NCBI GenBank assembly: GCA_963582065.1
Contig: CAUZRQ010000011.1
Location: 1 to 64,000, forward strand
Reading direction: 5' to 3'
DNA length: 64,000 nucleotides
DNA from: UBA8437 sp963582065
GTDB lineage: Bacteria > Planctomycetota > Planctomycetia > Planctomycetales > Planctomycetaceae
Under the pieces are notes generated by a model that saw only the letters and a program-made list of their open reading frames with translations, was not told the origin of the DNA and searched no databases. Each line of letters opens with the position of its first letter. The first letter of the stretch is position 1. Below are positions 10,645 to 19,283 of this stretch, piece by piece. Position numbers and translations under genes: made by a program.

Positions 10645-13302
10645 TCACCGCGTGCGGGTCGTCGCGCCGCCGACAGCCGACCGCTGGCACTGCTTGACCA
10701 GCCGCTGCAGTTTCTCGTCGTCGGGCTGCTGCCTGGCCGACCACACGAGGTGTTCGAGGGCTTCGGCGAAGCGGTTCTGCGAGTGAAGCCAGCGGCCGAA
10801 GGCCAGCCGCGCGGTCAACGAAACGGGGTTCTCCGCCAACGCCTTCTCGTAGCACGCCTGGGTCCGGTCCGCCTGGTCGAGTTTCTTGTAGGCTCCGGCG
10901 GCCTGCAACCAACTGGTGACCGCGTCGGTCCCGTTCTGGTTGTCGGCCCGGCCCTGGGCCGCTTCGGCATATCCCGCCAGCACGACCTGGTACTCGGCCG
11001 TCGGAAGCGCCTCTCGGTAGAGGTCCTTCATGAACACCAGCGATTCCCAATCGGGCTGGAACTCATCGATGATCACCCGAGCCGGCAAGCCGGCGGCCGC
11101 CAGTCTCCTCAGAATCCGTCGCTGGACGGATCGGTCCAGGTTGAAGGCCTGCTTCCAGTGATCCAGTCCCATTTTCTGGTCCCCCGCCAACCAGGCCTCG
11201 ACCCCCGCCGCTTCGTGGACCCGTGCTTCGAAAGGCCGCACGGTGAGGGCCTGGTCGAGCAGGCGGCTGCTGGTGGCGACGGTGTCTCCATCGAGGTATC
11301 CCAGTTGAGCCAGGTAGACGTAACCCAGGCCTTGCAGGGGGCACAGCGACAACGAGTGGCGGGCGTGGGCGAGGGCCTTGTCGAGAAGGCGACGGTGGCG
11401 GCCGAGAACACCCGGGCGATCGAGCCATTCGTCACGCTCGGCAGCCGACTCAAAAGACGAGTTCACCGCGGCCTGGCGAATCTGGGCCAACGGCATGTGA
11501 GGGTTGCGGCCTGAGGTCCGCTGGTCCTCGACCCTGGCGATGTAATGAGCGGCCAGCCGGAGGTGAGCTCGCGCGTGGCCGGGGTCGGCGGTGATCGTCC
11601 GACCCAACGCCAGTATGCGTTCCAGGTGAACCTGCGACCGGTGCGACTTCTGTTCGGCCGCCGTGCGGGGATCCTCTTTTTCGACCAACGACTCCCCCTT
11701 GGGGAATCTCAGCCTCAGGTACTCGTTCCAGTGCACCTCACCGGCGATCCGCTGTTGGGTTCGTTGCAGGCCGAAGCCGGTGGCCAGAACGACCGACGCC
11801 GTGACCATCACCCAGCCGAATCGGCCAGCCCAGCCGATGTTGGAGTGAGATTGTTGGGCGGAGTCGTCGGTGGCTGCGGTGGCTGCGGTGGCTGCGGTGG
11901 CTGCGGTGGCCAGGGATCGGGCGCAGGCGGCCAGCATCACGACGACAATCATGCAGCCGGGGACATACCAGAGGAAATCGAACGCGCAGTGAACCAGGTG
12001 CGCCAACAGCGAGGCGGTGACGGCGGCTGATGCGACGGCGATGCGCGTGTCGACTCCCCGTCGCAGGCTGGCCCGACACCATGTCAGGCAGAAGGTGATG
12101 ATCGCGACGCACAGCAACAGTCCGGGCAGCCCGGTTTCGGATGCGACCTGCAGGGGGCTGTTTTCGGCATGGGTGAACTCACGAAGCTGGAACGGTTCGG
12201 ACAGGTAGTGCCGGTAGGCCTCGGCATGAGTCCCCAGGCCGGTTCCTGTCCAGGTGAAGTCCTCGATGATCTTCGCGTTGGCATCCCAGATCATCAGTCG
12301 GGCGCCCGGGTCCCAGTCTTCGAGTCGTTCACTGACGTTCTGGAACCCGTAAATCGCCAGGCTGCCACCGACCACGATCGCGGCGGCGGAGAGACCGGTC
12401 AGGAGTCGACCGGAGACCTGTCGAAGTCGGCAGAAGAGTCCGAGGCAGACCAGTGACGCGGTTCCCAGTGCCAGGGCGCCGCCACGAGAGAGTGACAGCA
12501 GCCCGGCGAAGATCACCAGGCCCAGGCCGACCATCAGCAGACCGGGTTTCAGGTCGCCCGCTCCGACGCGCTGCATTATCGAGACCAACCGTCGTGGCCG
12601 ATCGGGGCCGGCTGCGGAATTTCTGCCACTTCCCACGGTTGTCAGGAGCCACCAGGCCAACGGCGCGGTACCCAAGGCCAGGAACTGGACGAAGTGGTTC
12701 TTGTTGGTGAAGGTCCCCTTGACCCGGTGTGCGGTTGTCGTGAAGGGGTGATCGTAGAACCAGAAGAACTTGCCGTTGCCGATGATGTACTGGACAAGTC
12801 CGAACAGGGCCATCAGTCCCGCGGCAAGCGCGACAGCCTTCAGTGTCCGCTCGACATCATCGATGGTTCGGATTCGCTGGCAGGCGACGGTGAACAGCAC
12901 GGCCATCGCACCGAGGCTGATCGCCGCTGAAATCGTGGCTCCGGGTGCGAGCGTCAGAGTGGTCCATTGGCCGAGTTCGGCGTCGGTCCACAGCGGCAAC
13001 CACTCGGCGATTTGAGGCGAGAGGGACTGAACCAGTTTCGGGGGAAGCGAGATGACCTGCAGGACCAGCAGCCCGACACCGGCCAGCAGGATCGGCTCGG
13101 TCCGATTCCAGCGGTACCCCGGCAGCGATCCGCGGACCCGCCCGAGCGACCAGCTGATGGCGGCTCCGGCAGCTGTCACGACCAGGGCAAGTTGTCCCCA
13201 TCCGGTGCGGCCGCCCAGCAGGACGGGAATTCCGAAGAGTGCCGCGGCCAGGAAGAAGTCGACAAGCCGGATGCTGAGCGGCGATCGGGACGGTCTGGTC
13301 AT
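10645..13302 (-). CDS. O-antigen ligase/polymerase-like membrane protein with C-terminal TPR domain
   Basis: An 885-residue protein. The first ~480 residues contain about ten or more hydrophobic helices and the Wzy/WaaL-type region: LLSLSRGGALALG near 270, then a periplasmic-loop block ending GTGLGTHAEAYRHYL and FTHAENSPLQVASETG. The remaining ~350 residues are helical TPR-like repeats rich in Ala, Leu and Arg (for example QACYEKALAENPVSLTARLAFG). Inferred role: polymerisation or ligation of the polysaccharide exported by the neighbouring Wza/Wzc pair. It is the last gene of a leftward operon wza-wzc-this gene, 18 bases after wzc. A low-complexity Ala-Thr-Ala stretch links the membrane and TPR parts. 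Confidence 0.82.
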   Translation of the reverse strand: MTRPSRSPLSIRLVDFFLAAALFGIPVLLGGRTGWGQLALVVTAAGAAISWSLGRVRGSLPGYRWNRTEPILLAGVGLLVLQVISLPPKLVQSLSPQIAEWLPLWTDAELGQWTTLTLAPGATISAAISLGAMAVLFTVACQRIRTIDDVERTLKAVALAAGLMALFGLVQYIIGNGKFFWFYDHPFTTTAHRVKGTFTNKNHFVQFLALGTAPLAWWLLTTVGSGRNSAAGPDRPRRLVSIMQRVGAGDLKPGLLMVGLGLVIFAGLLSLSRGGALALGTASLVCLGLFCRLRQVSGRLLTGLSAAAIVVGGSLAIYGFQNVSERLEDWDPGARLMIWDANAKIIEDFTWTGTGLGTHAEAYRHYLSEPFQLREFTHAENSPLQVASETGLPGLLLCVAIITFCLTWCRASLRRGVDTRIAVASAAVTASLLAHLVHCAFDFLWYVPGCMIVVVMLAACARSLATAATAATAATAATDDSAQQSHSNIGWAGRFGWVMVTASVVLATGFGLQRTQQRIAGEVHWNEYLRLRFPKGESLVEKEDPRTAAEQKSHRSQVHLERILALGRTITADPGHARAHLRLAAHYIARVEDQRTSGRNPHMPLAQIRQAAVNSSFESAAERDEWLDRPGVLGRHRRLLDKALAHARHSLSLCPLQGLGYVYLAQLGYLDGDTVATSSRLLDQALTVRPFEARVHEAAGVEAWLAGDQKMGLDHWKQAFNLDRSVQRRILRRLAAAGLPARVIIDEFQPDWESLVFMKDLYREALPTAEYQVVLAGYAEAAQGRADNQNGTDAVTSWLQAAGAYKKLDQADRTQACYEKALAENPVSLTARLAFGRWLHSQNRFAEALEHLVWSARQQPDDEKLQRLVKQCQRSAVGGATTRTR
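11869..11910 (-). repeat. 9-base tandem repeat inside the ligase/TPR gene
   Basis: The unit GGTGGCTGC is repeated about 4.7 times on the plus strand. On the coding (minus) strand it encodes an Ala-Ala-Thr repeat just after the last predicted membrane helix. Nine-base units keep frame, so copy-number change would only lengthen or shorten the linker. Confidence 0.85.
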
Positions 13303-13320
13303 CTGTCGGCATCCTTGTGG

Positions 13321-15555
13321 CTAGGCAGCAAGGCGATGTGGCGACTCGGCGGCTTCGTCCTCGCTGCCGTATTCGTAACCGTATCCGTGGTAATCGCTGA
13401 CGGTGTCGGAATCGACGTTGTTGATGACCACGCCCACCAGATCGGCGTCGATCGCGGTGATCGACTCGGCGGCCCGGAAGACCATCCGTCGTCGGTTCGT
13501 ACCCGGTCGAACGACCAGCAGCACGCCGTCGACCATGGTGCCGATGATTGCCGGATCGCTGACGGCCAGGGTCGGCGGTGCGTCGATCAGGATCTGGTCG
13601 TAGGCCGACTCGGCCCACGAGATCAGTTCGGAGAACCGTCCGCCATGAAGCAGTTCGGCCGGACTGGTGGGCCGGGGTCCGGCGGGAATCACGTCGAACG
13701 TGTTCAATTCGGTCTTGGAGAGGTTGCCTGCCGCGGCGACGGCGATCGGTTCGTCGGACTGCAGGATCGTCGAGAGCCCGCGGGGCCCCTTGAGGTTCAG
13801 TTTCCTGGTCAATCCGGGTCGACGCATGTCGGCGTCGATCACCAACGTTCTCTTGCCCGACTGGGCAAAGGCCACACCGAGATTGGCCAGGACGGTTGTC
13901 TTGCCGTCGCCGGGTTCGGTGCTGGTGACCACCAGTTGTCGGGTCGGGCGGCTGGAAAACGAGAGTGCGGTTCTCAGGGTGCGGAAGGCCTCGGTGTCGG
14001 TGCTGTTGGGCTCGGACAACATGCGGATTGACGTGAGCCCAGACTCGTCCGTGACGGGCATTTCGCCGACGAGTGCCAGGACCGGGACGTCGAGCTGGAT
14101 CCGAATCTCTTCGGGCGAACGGAATCGGTCGTCGAGGACATCGAGGGTGTAGATCATGCCCAGCCCGGTACCCAGGCCGCAGGCCAGGGCACAGAGGGCG
14201 ACGATCAGCAGGCGAGGCGTCACCGGCAACTTGGCGGCCTTCGGATGGCTGACGATCTTCGTCCGCAGGCCGCCGCGTTCCTTGCCCAGGTCGGTGCGGT
14301 TGATCTGATCGATCAGGGCGACGGAGAGTTCTCGCTTGCGAGCGAGATCGAAGTTCAGCAGCTTGATCCGGCTCATCTGGAACTCGTAGCTGGAGACGGT
14401 CCGGTTTTCGTGTTCGAAGTCCCGCCGCAACGCCACTTCCCGCAACTCGGCATACTGCAGCCGCTGCCTGGACATGTTGATCAGCGAGGGGGTCAGTTGT
14501 GCCTTGGAGAGTTTCTGCATCTGCTGGACGATGTCCTTGGGACGGTCGTCCAACCACTTCTTTCGATCGCGGATGCGGGCGGTGAGCTTCTGGATCGACG
14601 GGTGGTTCGGGCCGTATTCACCCGACTTGTTCTGCAACTCGACCTGGTCGTTGATCAACTGCTGGCGGACCCGCATCACCATCCAGGAGTCCTGGGAGTC
14701 CAACCCCATCCGCCTGAGCAGAAACTCCTTGCCCACGACCTCCAGGTGCTGCATCGCGAACTGCTCGATGTTCTGGCCTCGGGCCGCGGCGTCCACGATG
14801 GCCTCGAGCGTCGCGCGAGCTTCCCGGGTCCGGTTCTGGGCGATGATCAGTTCCTTGTTCAACGCCGCCACCCGTTCGGCCGCGGGGTTGATGTTCTGGT
14901 TGTCGGGTCCGGAGATGATCTGCATCTGCCGTTTCAGATCCAGCAGTTCTGTGTTGATCCGGTTGGTTTCCTCGTCGAGCTTCTTCTTCTCGGCCGTCAT
15001 GAACTGGATGTCGTTTCCGGCGTTGCTCTTGTGGATTCCGCTCATCAGCGTGAGATAGCTCTCGACGATGTGGTTGACCACGGTCGCGGCCACCTGGGGG
15101 TCACGAGAACGGTACCGCACGTCGATGAGGTTGGTGCGTCGGGGTGCGGTGACGGCGAGATTGTTGCGGAGGGCCTCGGTCCACTTGCCGCGGGGGATGC
15201 CCTTCAAGTCGATGCGGTGCTTGGGGGGGAGCTTCTGCAGGGCTTCCTCAAGCACGACATCGCTGGTCAGCACTCCCTGGTTGGTGGCCATGTTCTCCTG
15301 GACACCACCCTGGTTGTCCTGGTCGGGCTGGAGCACATTCGAGCCCATCTGCAGAACGTAGAGGCGTGCCTTGGATTCGTAGAGTCGTGTGGCGGTGGCG
15401 TAGTAGAGTCCGCCGAGAACGATGCTGATGAACAGCGTGCTGAAGAGAATCCCCCGGCGGATCCGCACGACCTGCAGGAACCGCACGATGGCCGCCAACG
15501 TTGCCGTTTGAGGCTCGTTGGAGGTGGCAATCGGCCGTTCGGGGGATTGTGACAT
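13321..15555 (-). CDS. wzc: Polysaccharide co-polymerase / BY-type tyrosine autokinase (Wzc-like)
   Basis: Inner-membrane protein controlling polymer length and export in Wzy-type pathways. The 744-residue protein has an N-terminal Wzz domain with a first helix at about 33-53, a long periplasmic coiled coil (about 170-410), a second helix near 445-465, then a cytoplasmic ATPase. The Walker A motif EPGDGKTTVLA is near 545, Walker A' TLVIDADMRRPG near 575 and Walker B ILIDAPPT near 655. The C-terminus has a short tyrosine cluster (YHGYGYEYG), the usual autophosphorylation site, followed by an acidic tail. It lies between wza and the ligase gene with 21- and 18-base gaps. Confidence 0.93.
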   Translation of the reverse strand: MSQSPERPIATSNEPQTATLAAIVRFLQVVRIRRGILFSTLFISIVLGGLYYATATRLYESKARLYVLQMGSNVLQPDQDNQGGVQENMATNQGVLTSDVVLEEALQKLPPKHRIDLKGIPRGKWTEALRNNLAVTAPRRTNLIDVRYRSRDPQVAATVVNHIVESYLTLMSGIHKSNAGNDIQFMTAEKKKLDEETNRINTELLDLKRQMQIISGPDNQNINPAAERVAALNKELIIAQNRTREARATLEAIVDAAARGQNIEQFAMQHLEVVGKEFLLRRMGLDSQDSWMVMRVRQQLINDQVELQNKSGEYGPNHPSIQKLTARIRDRKKWLDDRPKDIVQQMQKLSKAQLTPSLINMSRQRLQYAELREVALRRDFEHENRTVSSYEFQMSRIKLLNFDLARKRELSVALIDQINRTDLGKERGGLRTKIVSHPKAAKLPVTPRLLIVALCALACGLGTGLGMIYTLDVLDDRFRSPEEIRIQLDVPVLALVGEMPVTDESGLTSIRMLSEPNSTDTEAFRTLRTALSFSSRPTRQLVVTSTEPGDGKTTVLANLGVAFAQSGKRTLVIDADMRRPGLTRKLNLKGPRGLSTILQSDEPIAVAAAGNLSKTELNTFDVIPAGPRPTSPAELLHGGRFSELISWAESAYDQILIDAPPTLAVSDPAIIGTMVDGVLLVVRPGTNRRRMVFRAAESITAIDADLVGVVINNVDSDTVSDYHGYGYEYGSEDEAAESPHRLAA

Positions 15556-15576
15556 GAGTGGTCGTCGGGGGGCGTG

Positions 15577-16680
15577 TTAGAAGAGCGGCGTGAGACTGGC
15601 ACCGAGCCCGAAGCGGATGATCTTGATCGCTTCGAGGACAATGGTCGCGGGGGTGTGTTCGACGGAGATGGTGTCTCGCGGCTGCAGTCTCAGGTTCTGA
15701 CGGGCATCCGCCTTGGCGTTGCTGAGTGAGAGTTGGATGATGGCGGTCTGTCCGCCGGTCCCGGGCACGGGCCGGATCACGTAGATCTTGTCGGCGACGG
15801 CCGAGGCGACTCCGCCGGCCATGGCGATGGCATCGAGGACCCGCACATCGCGGGCGTTGGGGAAGTCGTAGCGGTTGGGCTTCTTGACCAGGCCCATGAC
15901 GTGAATCGGTTCGGGATCCCGTTTCTCGATCATCACCGTCGCCCCGTCGGGCACGTAGTGCGCCGCTGATCCACCTTCGGTTGCACGCACCAGGTTGATC
16001 TTGACCGTGTGAAAGCCCTTCCCGTTGGCCTGGGGCACGCTGTAACCGGCCACCCGGACCGGGGCCGCGGTCTGACCTGCGTCGAGGCCGGAGTGCTTGA
16101 TCTCGATGTTGCTGCCCGCGTCGCTGGACAGGCCCCCGGCAGCGTAGATGGCTGCCAGCAGGCTGCTGCGTTCCCGCGAGAGTTCGTAGACACCCGGCTC
16201 CTTGACTCCCCCGAGCACCATGATGCGGTTCTTGAACGGCTGTTTCATCATGACGGTGACGTTGGGATTCCAGAACAGCCCCTTGTTGACGCAGGCGGCA
16301 GTGATCGCCGCCTCGGCCCCCTCGAGTGTCAGGCCGGCCAGGGGCAACTGGCCGATGCCCGGCATGTTGGCCATGCCGGTTCCGAGGTTGACCCGGATCG
16401 GCCACGTCAACGTGTCGTTGGTGGTCAGTCCCGAGGCGATGGTGATTTCGAGCACATCTCCGGCGGCGATGGACTGGCTGCCGACGGTCTGCATGGCCAG
16501 CTTGGTCCACTGCACGGTCCGCGGGTTGTCGAGGACCGGTGCCACCAGTGAATCGGGCAGCGTGTCGGCGGTGTACCGCAGTCTCTCGGAGTTGGTCACC
16601 GCGCAACCGGTCCCGCTCAGAACGGTCGCCAGGCTGGCCAGCAGCCAGGCCGATGCGGGAAATGGGAGACGACGGGGCAT
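15577..16680 (-). CDS. wza: Outer-membrane polysaccharide export lipoprotein (Wza-like)
   Basis: Channel-forming polysaccharide export protein. The 367-residue protein has a lipoprotein signal peptide with lipobox LSGTGC (Cys26). It then has the polysaccharide export domain (GDVLEITIASG and VNLGTGMANMPGIGQLPLAG) and SLBB-type segments (VMVLGGVKEPGVYELSRE; VMGLVKKPNRYDFPNARDV). It is first in the leftward wza-wzc-ligase operon and divergent from the rightward polysaccharide genes across a 220-base gap. In that gap I saw only weak promoter-like sequences and a run of Gs near 16842. Confidence 0.92.
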   Translation of the reverse strand: MPRRLPFPASAWLLASLATVLSGTGCAVTNSERLRYTADTLPDSLVAPVLDNPRTVQWTKLAMQTVGSQSIAAGDVLEITIASGLTTNDTLTWPIRVNLGTGMANMPGIGQLPLAGLTLEGAEAAITAACVNKGLFWNPNVTVMMKQPFKNRIMVLGGVKEPGVYELSRERSSLLAAIYAAGGLSSDAGSNIEIKHSGLDAGQTAAPVRVAGYSVPQANGKGFHTVKINLVRATEGGSAAHYVPDGATVMIEKRDPEPIHVMGLVKKPNRYDFPNARDVRVLDAIAMAGGVASAVADKIYVIRPVPGTGGQTAIIQLSLSNAKADARQNLRLQPRDTISVEHTPATIVLEAIKIIRFGLGASLTPLF

Positions 16681-16900
16681 GGGCAGGATTTCGACGTGGA
16701 CCGCACGGACCAGCCGGGGTGCACAACGACCGCACGATCGTCGCGAGTTGGACAGGTGAAATCTGGGAGAAGCGGGAGACGGATCGAGGGCGGGACGGTA
16801 GGCCAGGGATCGACTCGAGTCAATATGGTTTTGGGGTTCGTAGGGGGGGGCGGGATTTCATCTTGCAGCCGTCTCGCCATCCGACCTACGTTCCCGCCAC

Positions 16901-17863
16901 GTGTCTGGTTCAATAGTCCCGATCGCTGCAACGGTCGCCTGTTTGCTGCTGCTGCTGGTGTGGCAGCGGGTGCTGGTGGTGCGACTGGTTGTCGAACTGT
17001 TGCGTCGCCGCCGCGGCCGCGCGGTCTACCGACGAGGGGGCCGCAGACAGACGGTGCTGACCGCTGCGGAAGTCATCAAGCAACAGTTGCCGGCGGTGTC
17101 GGTGATCGAGGCCGAGAAGACCCGGCTGGCGGCTGCGGTCGCGAGCCGGACCGGGTTGTTCGATGTGCCCGAGATCATCGGCGGGCGACCCGAGGAGGGA
17201 CGGATTGTCTTCGAACGGATCGGCGGAGTGGTGCCGCTGTGGACCTGGCTGGTCGGTCGTCGCCACGCCGATGGTTGCGAAATGGCCGCACGCGCGGGTC
17301 GGGCACTGGCGGTGATTCATGACTCGTTGAGATTTCCGGTGGACCTGGGTGAGTCGTTGGGGGCACCGTGGCGAGTGGAGAGCGGGTGCGTGGCCGGCGT
17401 GCCGATCACGCAGGATCACGAAGTCGCTCTGCACGGCGATTTCAATGCCTGGAACCTGCTGGTTGCCGACAACGGTCGCAGACTGGTGGTCACCGACTGG
17501 GCCGGCTCGGACCTCTGCAGCCCGCGGGTCGTTCGGGGACCATGGGTCTTCGATGTGGCCTGGCTGGTGATCACCCTGTTCCGCAGTCGATTGGGCTGGA
17601 TCGAGCGGATCGTTGACGCCGAGTCTTTCGCGACCGCGTTTCTCGCGTCCTATGCGGAGGCTCGTCACCTGCCCGAGGCTCCAGCCGTTTGCGGAGCTTA
17701 TCTCGCGAGCCGACTGGGGGTGTTGAGCCGTCCGGAGATTCGTGGACGACGGGGTCAGTGGTTGCGACCGAAGCTGGACATGGAGCGGCTGGAGCGGTTC
17801 GCGGTCGGACTGGTGAATTCCCACGGCGGTGCCAAGAGGATGACCCGCTCGAGTGCCGCGTGA
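16901..17863 (+). CDS. Membrane-anchored aminoglycoside-phosphotransferase-like kinase
   Basis: A 320-residue protein starting at GTG. A single hydrophobic helix (about 5-22) is followed by a basic patch (RRRRGRAVYRRGGRR). The body has the eukaryotic-like/APH kinase catalytic signature: HGDFNAWNLL near 177 (catalytic Asp and metal-binding Asn) and the TDWAG motif near 197 in place of DFG. The predicted topology puts the kinase on the cytoplasmic face. Its position at the head of the rightward polysaccharide operon suggests phosphorylation of a sugar or lipid-linked intermediate, or a role like LPS-core kinases. This is inference; the substrate is unknown. Confidence 0.65.
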   Translation: MSGSIVPIAATVACLLLLLVWQRVLVVRLVVELLRRRRGRAVYRRGGRRQTVLTAAEVIKQQLPAVSVIEAEKTRLAAAVASRTGLFDVPEIIGGRPEEGRIVFERIGGVVPLWTWLVGRRHADGCEMAARAGRALAVIHDSLRFPVDLGESLGAPWRVESGCVAGVPITQDHEVALHGDFNAWNLLVADNGRRLVVTDWAGSDLCSPRVVRGPWVFDVAWLVITLFRSRLGWIERIVDAESFATAFLASYAEARHLPEAPAVCGAYLASRLGVLSRPEIRGRRGQWLRPKLDMERLERFAVGLVNSHGGAKRMTRSSAA

Positions 17864-17971
17864 ACCGCCCGCGACGGACTCGTCACGTATTCCCCCTGTG
17901 CGGTGATTCTGCTATCACCCCGACCCGCCTTTGGCGGTTGGATCGACCACTCCCGTTGCGCGCCTCGTCGC

Positions 17972-19282
17972 ATGTCGTCGGCCTCTGAAGCCCCGTCTCC
18001 CGCCACTCCGGTCACTCCGGTTGTCCGGCCGTTGTCGTTGCGCCGGAATTTCGCGTGGATACTGCCGGCCAACCTGGCCTACGCCGCCTGCCAGTGGGGC
18101 ATCCTGGTTGTCCTGGCCAAGGCGGGTTCGAAGGAACTGGTCGGATTGTTCGTGTTGGCCATGGCGTTGACCGCTCCGGTTTTCGTCTGCGCGAGCCTGA
18201 AACTGCGAGAGATCCAGGCCACCGACCGGACCGGTCAGTTTCGCTTCGGCGACTATCTCGGCCTGAGACTGCTCTCGACCGTGCTGGCCCTGGGCGGCGT
18301 GGCCGTCATCGGCTGGGGCACCGGGTATCGCCAGGCAGCCCTCCTGGCAGTGTTGTTGATCGGGGTGGCCAAGGGCATCGAGTCGATTTCGGACGTGATC
18401 TACGGGTTGCTGCAGCAGCACGAGCGAATGGACCGGGTGGCCCACAGCCGGGCTGCTCACGGCCTGGCCACGTTGGCGGGTGTCGGATTCGGGGTGCAGG
18501 TGACCGGGGACGTTGTTGGTGCAACGGGGGGGCTGGTGCTGGCGCGGTTGCTGGTGCTGGTCGCCTGCGATCTGCCCCTGGCCTGCTGGATCGTCGGATC
18601 CGGCCAACTCGCTCGTCTCCGACCGAACTTCTCGTTGCAGCCGCTGCGTCGCCTGTCTCTGTTGGGACTGCCGTTGGCGGGGACAACCCTGTTGACGTCC
18701 CTGGAGATCAATATCCCGCACTACTTCGTCGCGACAAGCCTGAGTGTTGCCGATCTGGGTGTGTTTGGTGCGATCGCCGCGCTGATCACCGCCGGGGGAA
18801 TCTTCACCCGGGCGACGAACCAGGTTGCCAGTCCGCGGTTGGCCGCGATGTTCCACGACGGCGATCTTGCGGGTTTCCGTCGGCTGCTGGGTCGCATGCT
18901 TGCCGCCTATCTTGTACTGGGAATCGCCGGTGTGGCGATGGTCCCATTGCTGGGGCATTGGTTGCTGACGTTCCTGTTCCGTGCCGAGTACGCCGTTCAT
19001 ACCGACCTGCTGCTGGTGGTGATGTGTGCCGCGGCGGTGGCTTACCAGGCCGGGGCGTTGACCACGGCGATGATTGCGATCCGGGTCATCCAGCGTCAGC
19101 TTCCCTTGCGAATGTTCACCGCAGCGACGTCATTGGTGGCCTGCGTGGTGCTGGTACCGGTCTACGGCATCCGCGGAGCGGCCCTGGCCCTGGTTGTCGC
19201 AAAGTTGCCGTTCGTGATCGCCTCGTTGGTCATCGTGTTCCGTGAAACACGTTCTCGCGTCACCGAAGCGGAGGTGGTGTGA
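17972..19282 (+). CDS. Lipid-linked oligosaccharide flippase (Wzx-type)
   Basis: A 436-residue polytopic membrane protein with about twelve to fourteen hydrophobic segments and few charged residues, matching the polysaccharide transporter/flippase (MVF/MATE-like) superfamily. It begins LRRNFAWILPANLAYAACQW, typical of Wzx N-termini. Inferred role: flipping the undecaprenyl-linked repeat unit across the inner membrane. The frame is open upstream to 17903, but the ATG at 17972 precedes a plausible short cytoplasmic lead. It ends one base before the next start. Confidence 0.82.
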   Translation: MSSASEAPSPATPVTPVVRPLSLRRNFAWILPANLAYAACQWGILVVLAKAGSKELVGLFVLAMALTAPVFVCASLKLREIQATDRTGQFRFGDYLGLRLLSTVLALGGVAVIGWGTGYRQAALLAVLLIGVAKGIESISDVIYGLLQQHERMDRVAHSRAAHGLATLAGVGFGVQVTGDVVGATGGLVLARLLVLVACDLPLACWIVGSGQLARLRPNFSLQPLRRLSLLGLPLAGTTLLTSLEINIPHYFVATSLSVADLGVFGAIAALITAGGIFTRATNQVASPRLAAMFHDGDLAGFRRLLGRMLAAYLVLGIAGVAMVPLLGHWLLTFLFRAEYAVHTDLLLVVMCAAAVAYQAGALTTAMIAIRVIQRQLPLRMFTAATSLVACVVLVPVYGIRGAALALVVAKLPFVIASLVIVFRETRSRVTEAEVV

Positions 19283-19283
19283 C

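Noticed and set aside
19242..19283. An earlier start for asparagine synthetase copy 1.
   Set aside because: The catalytic Cys must be residue 2 after Met removal; only the ATG at 19284 allows this.
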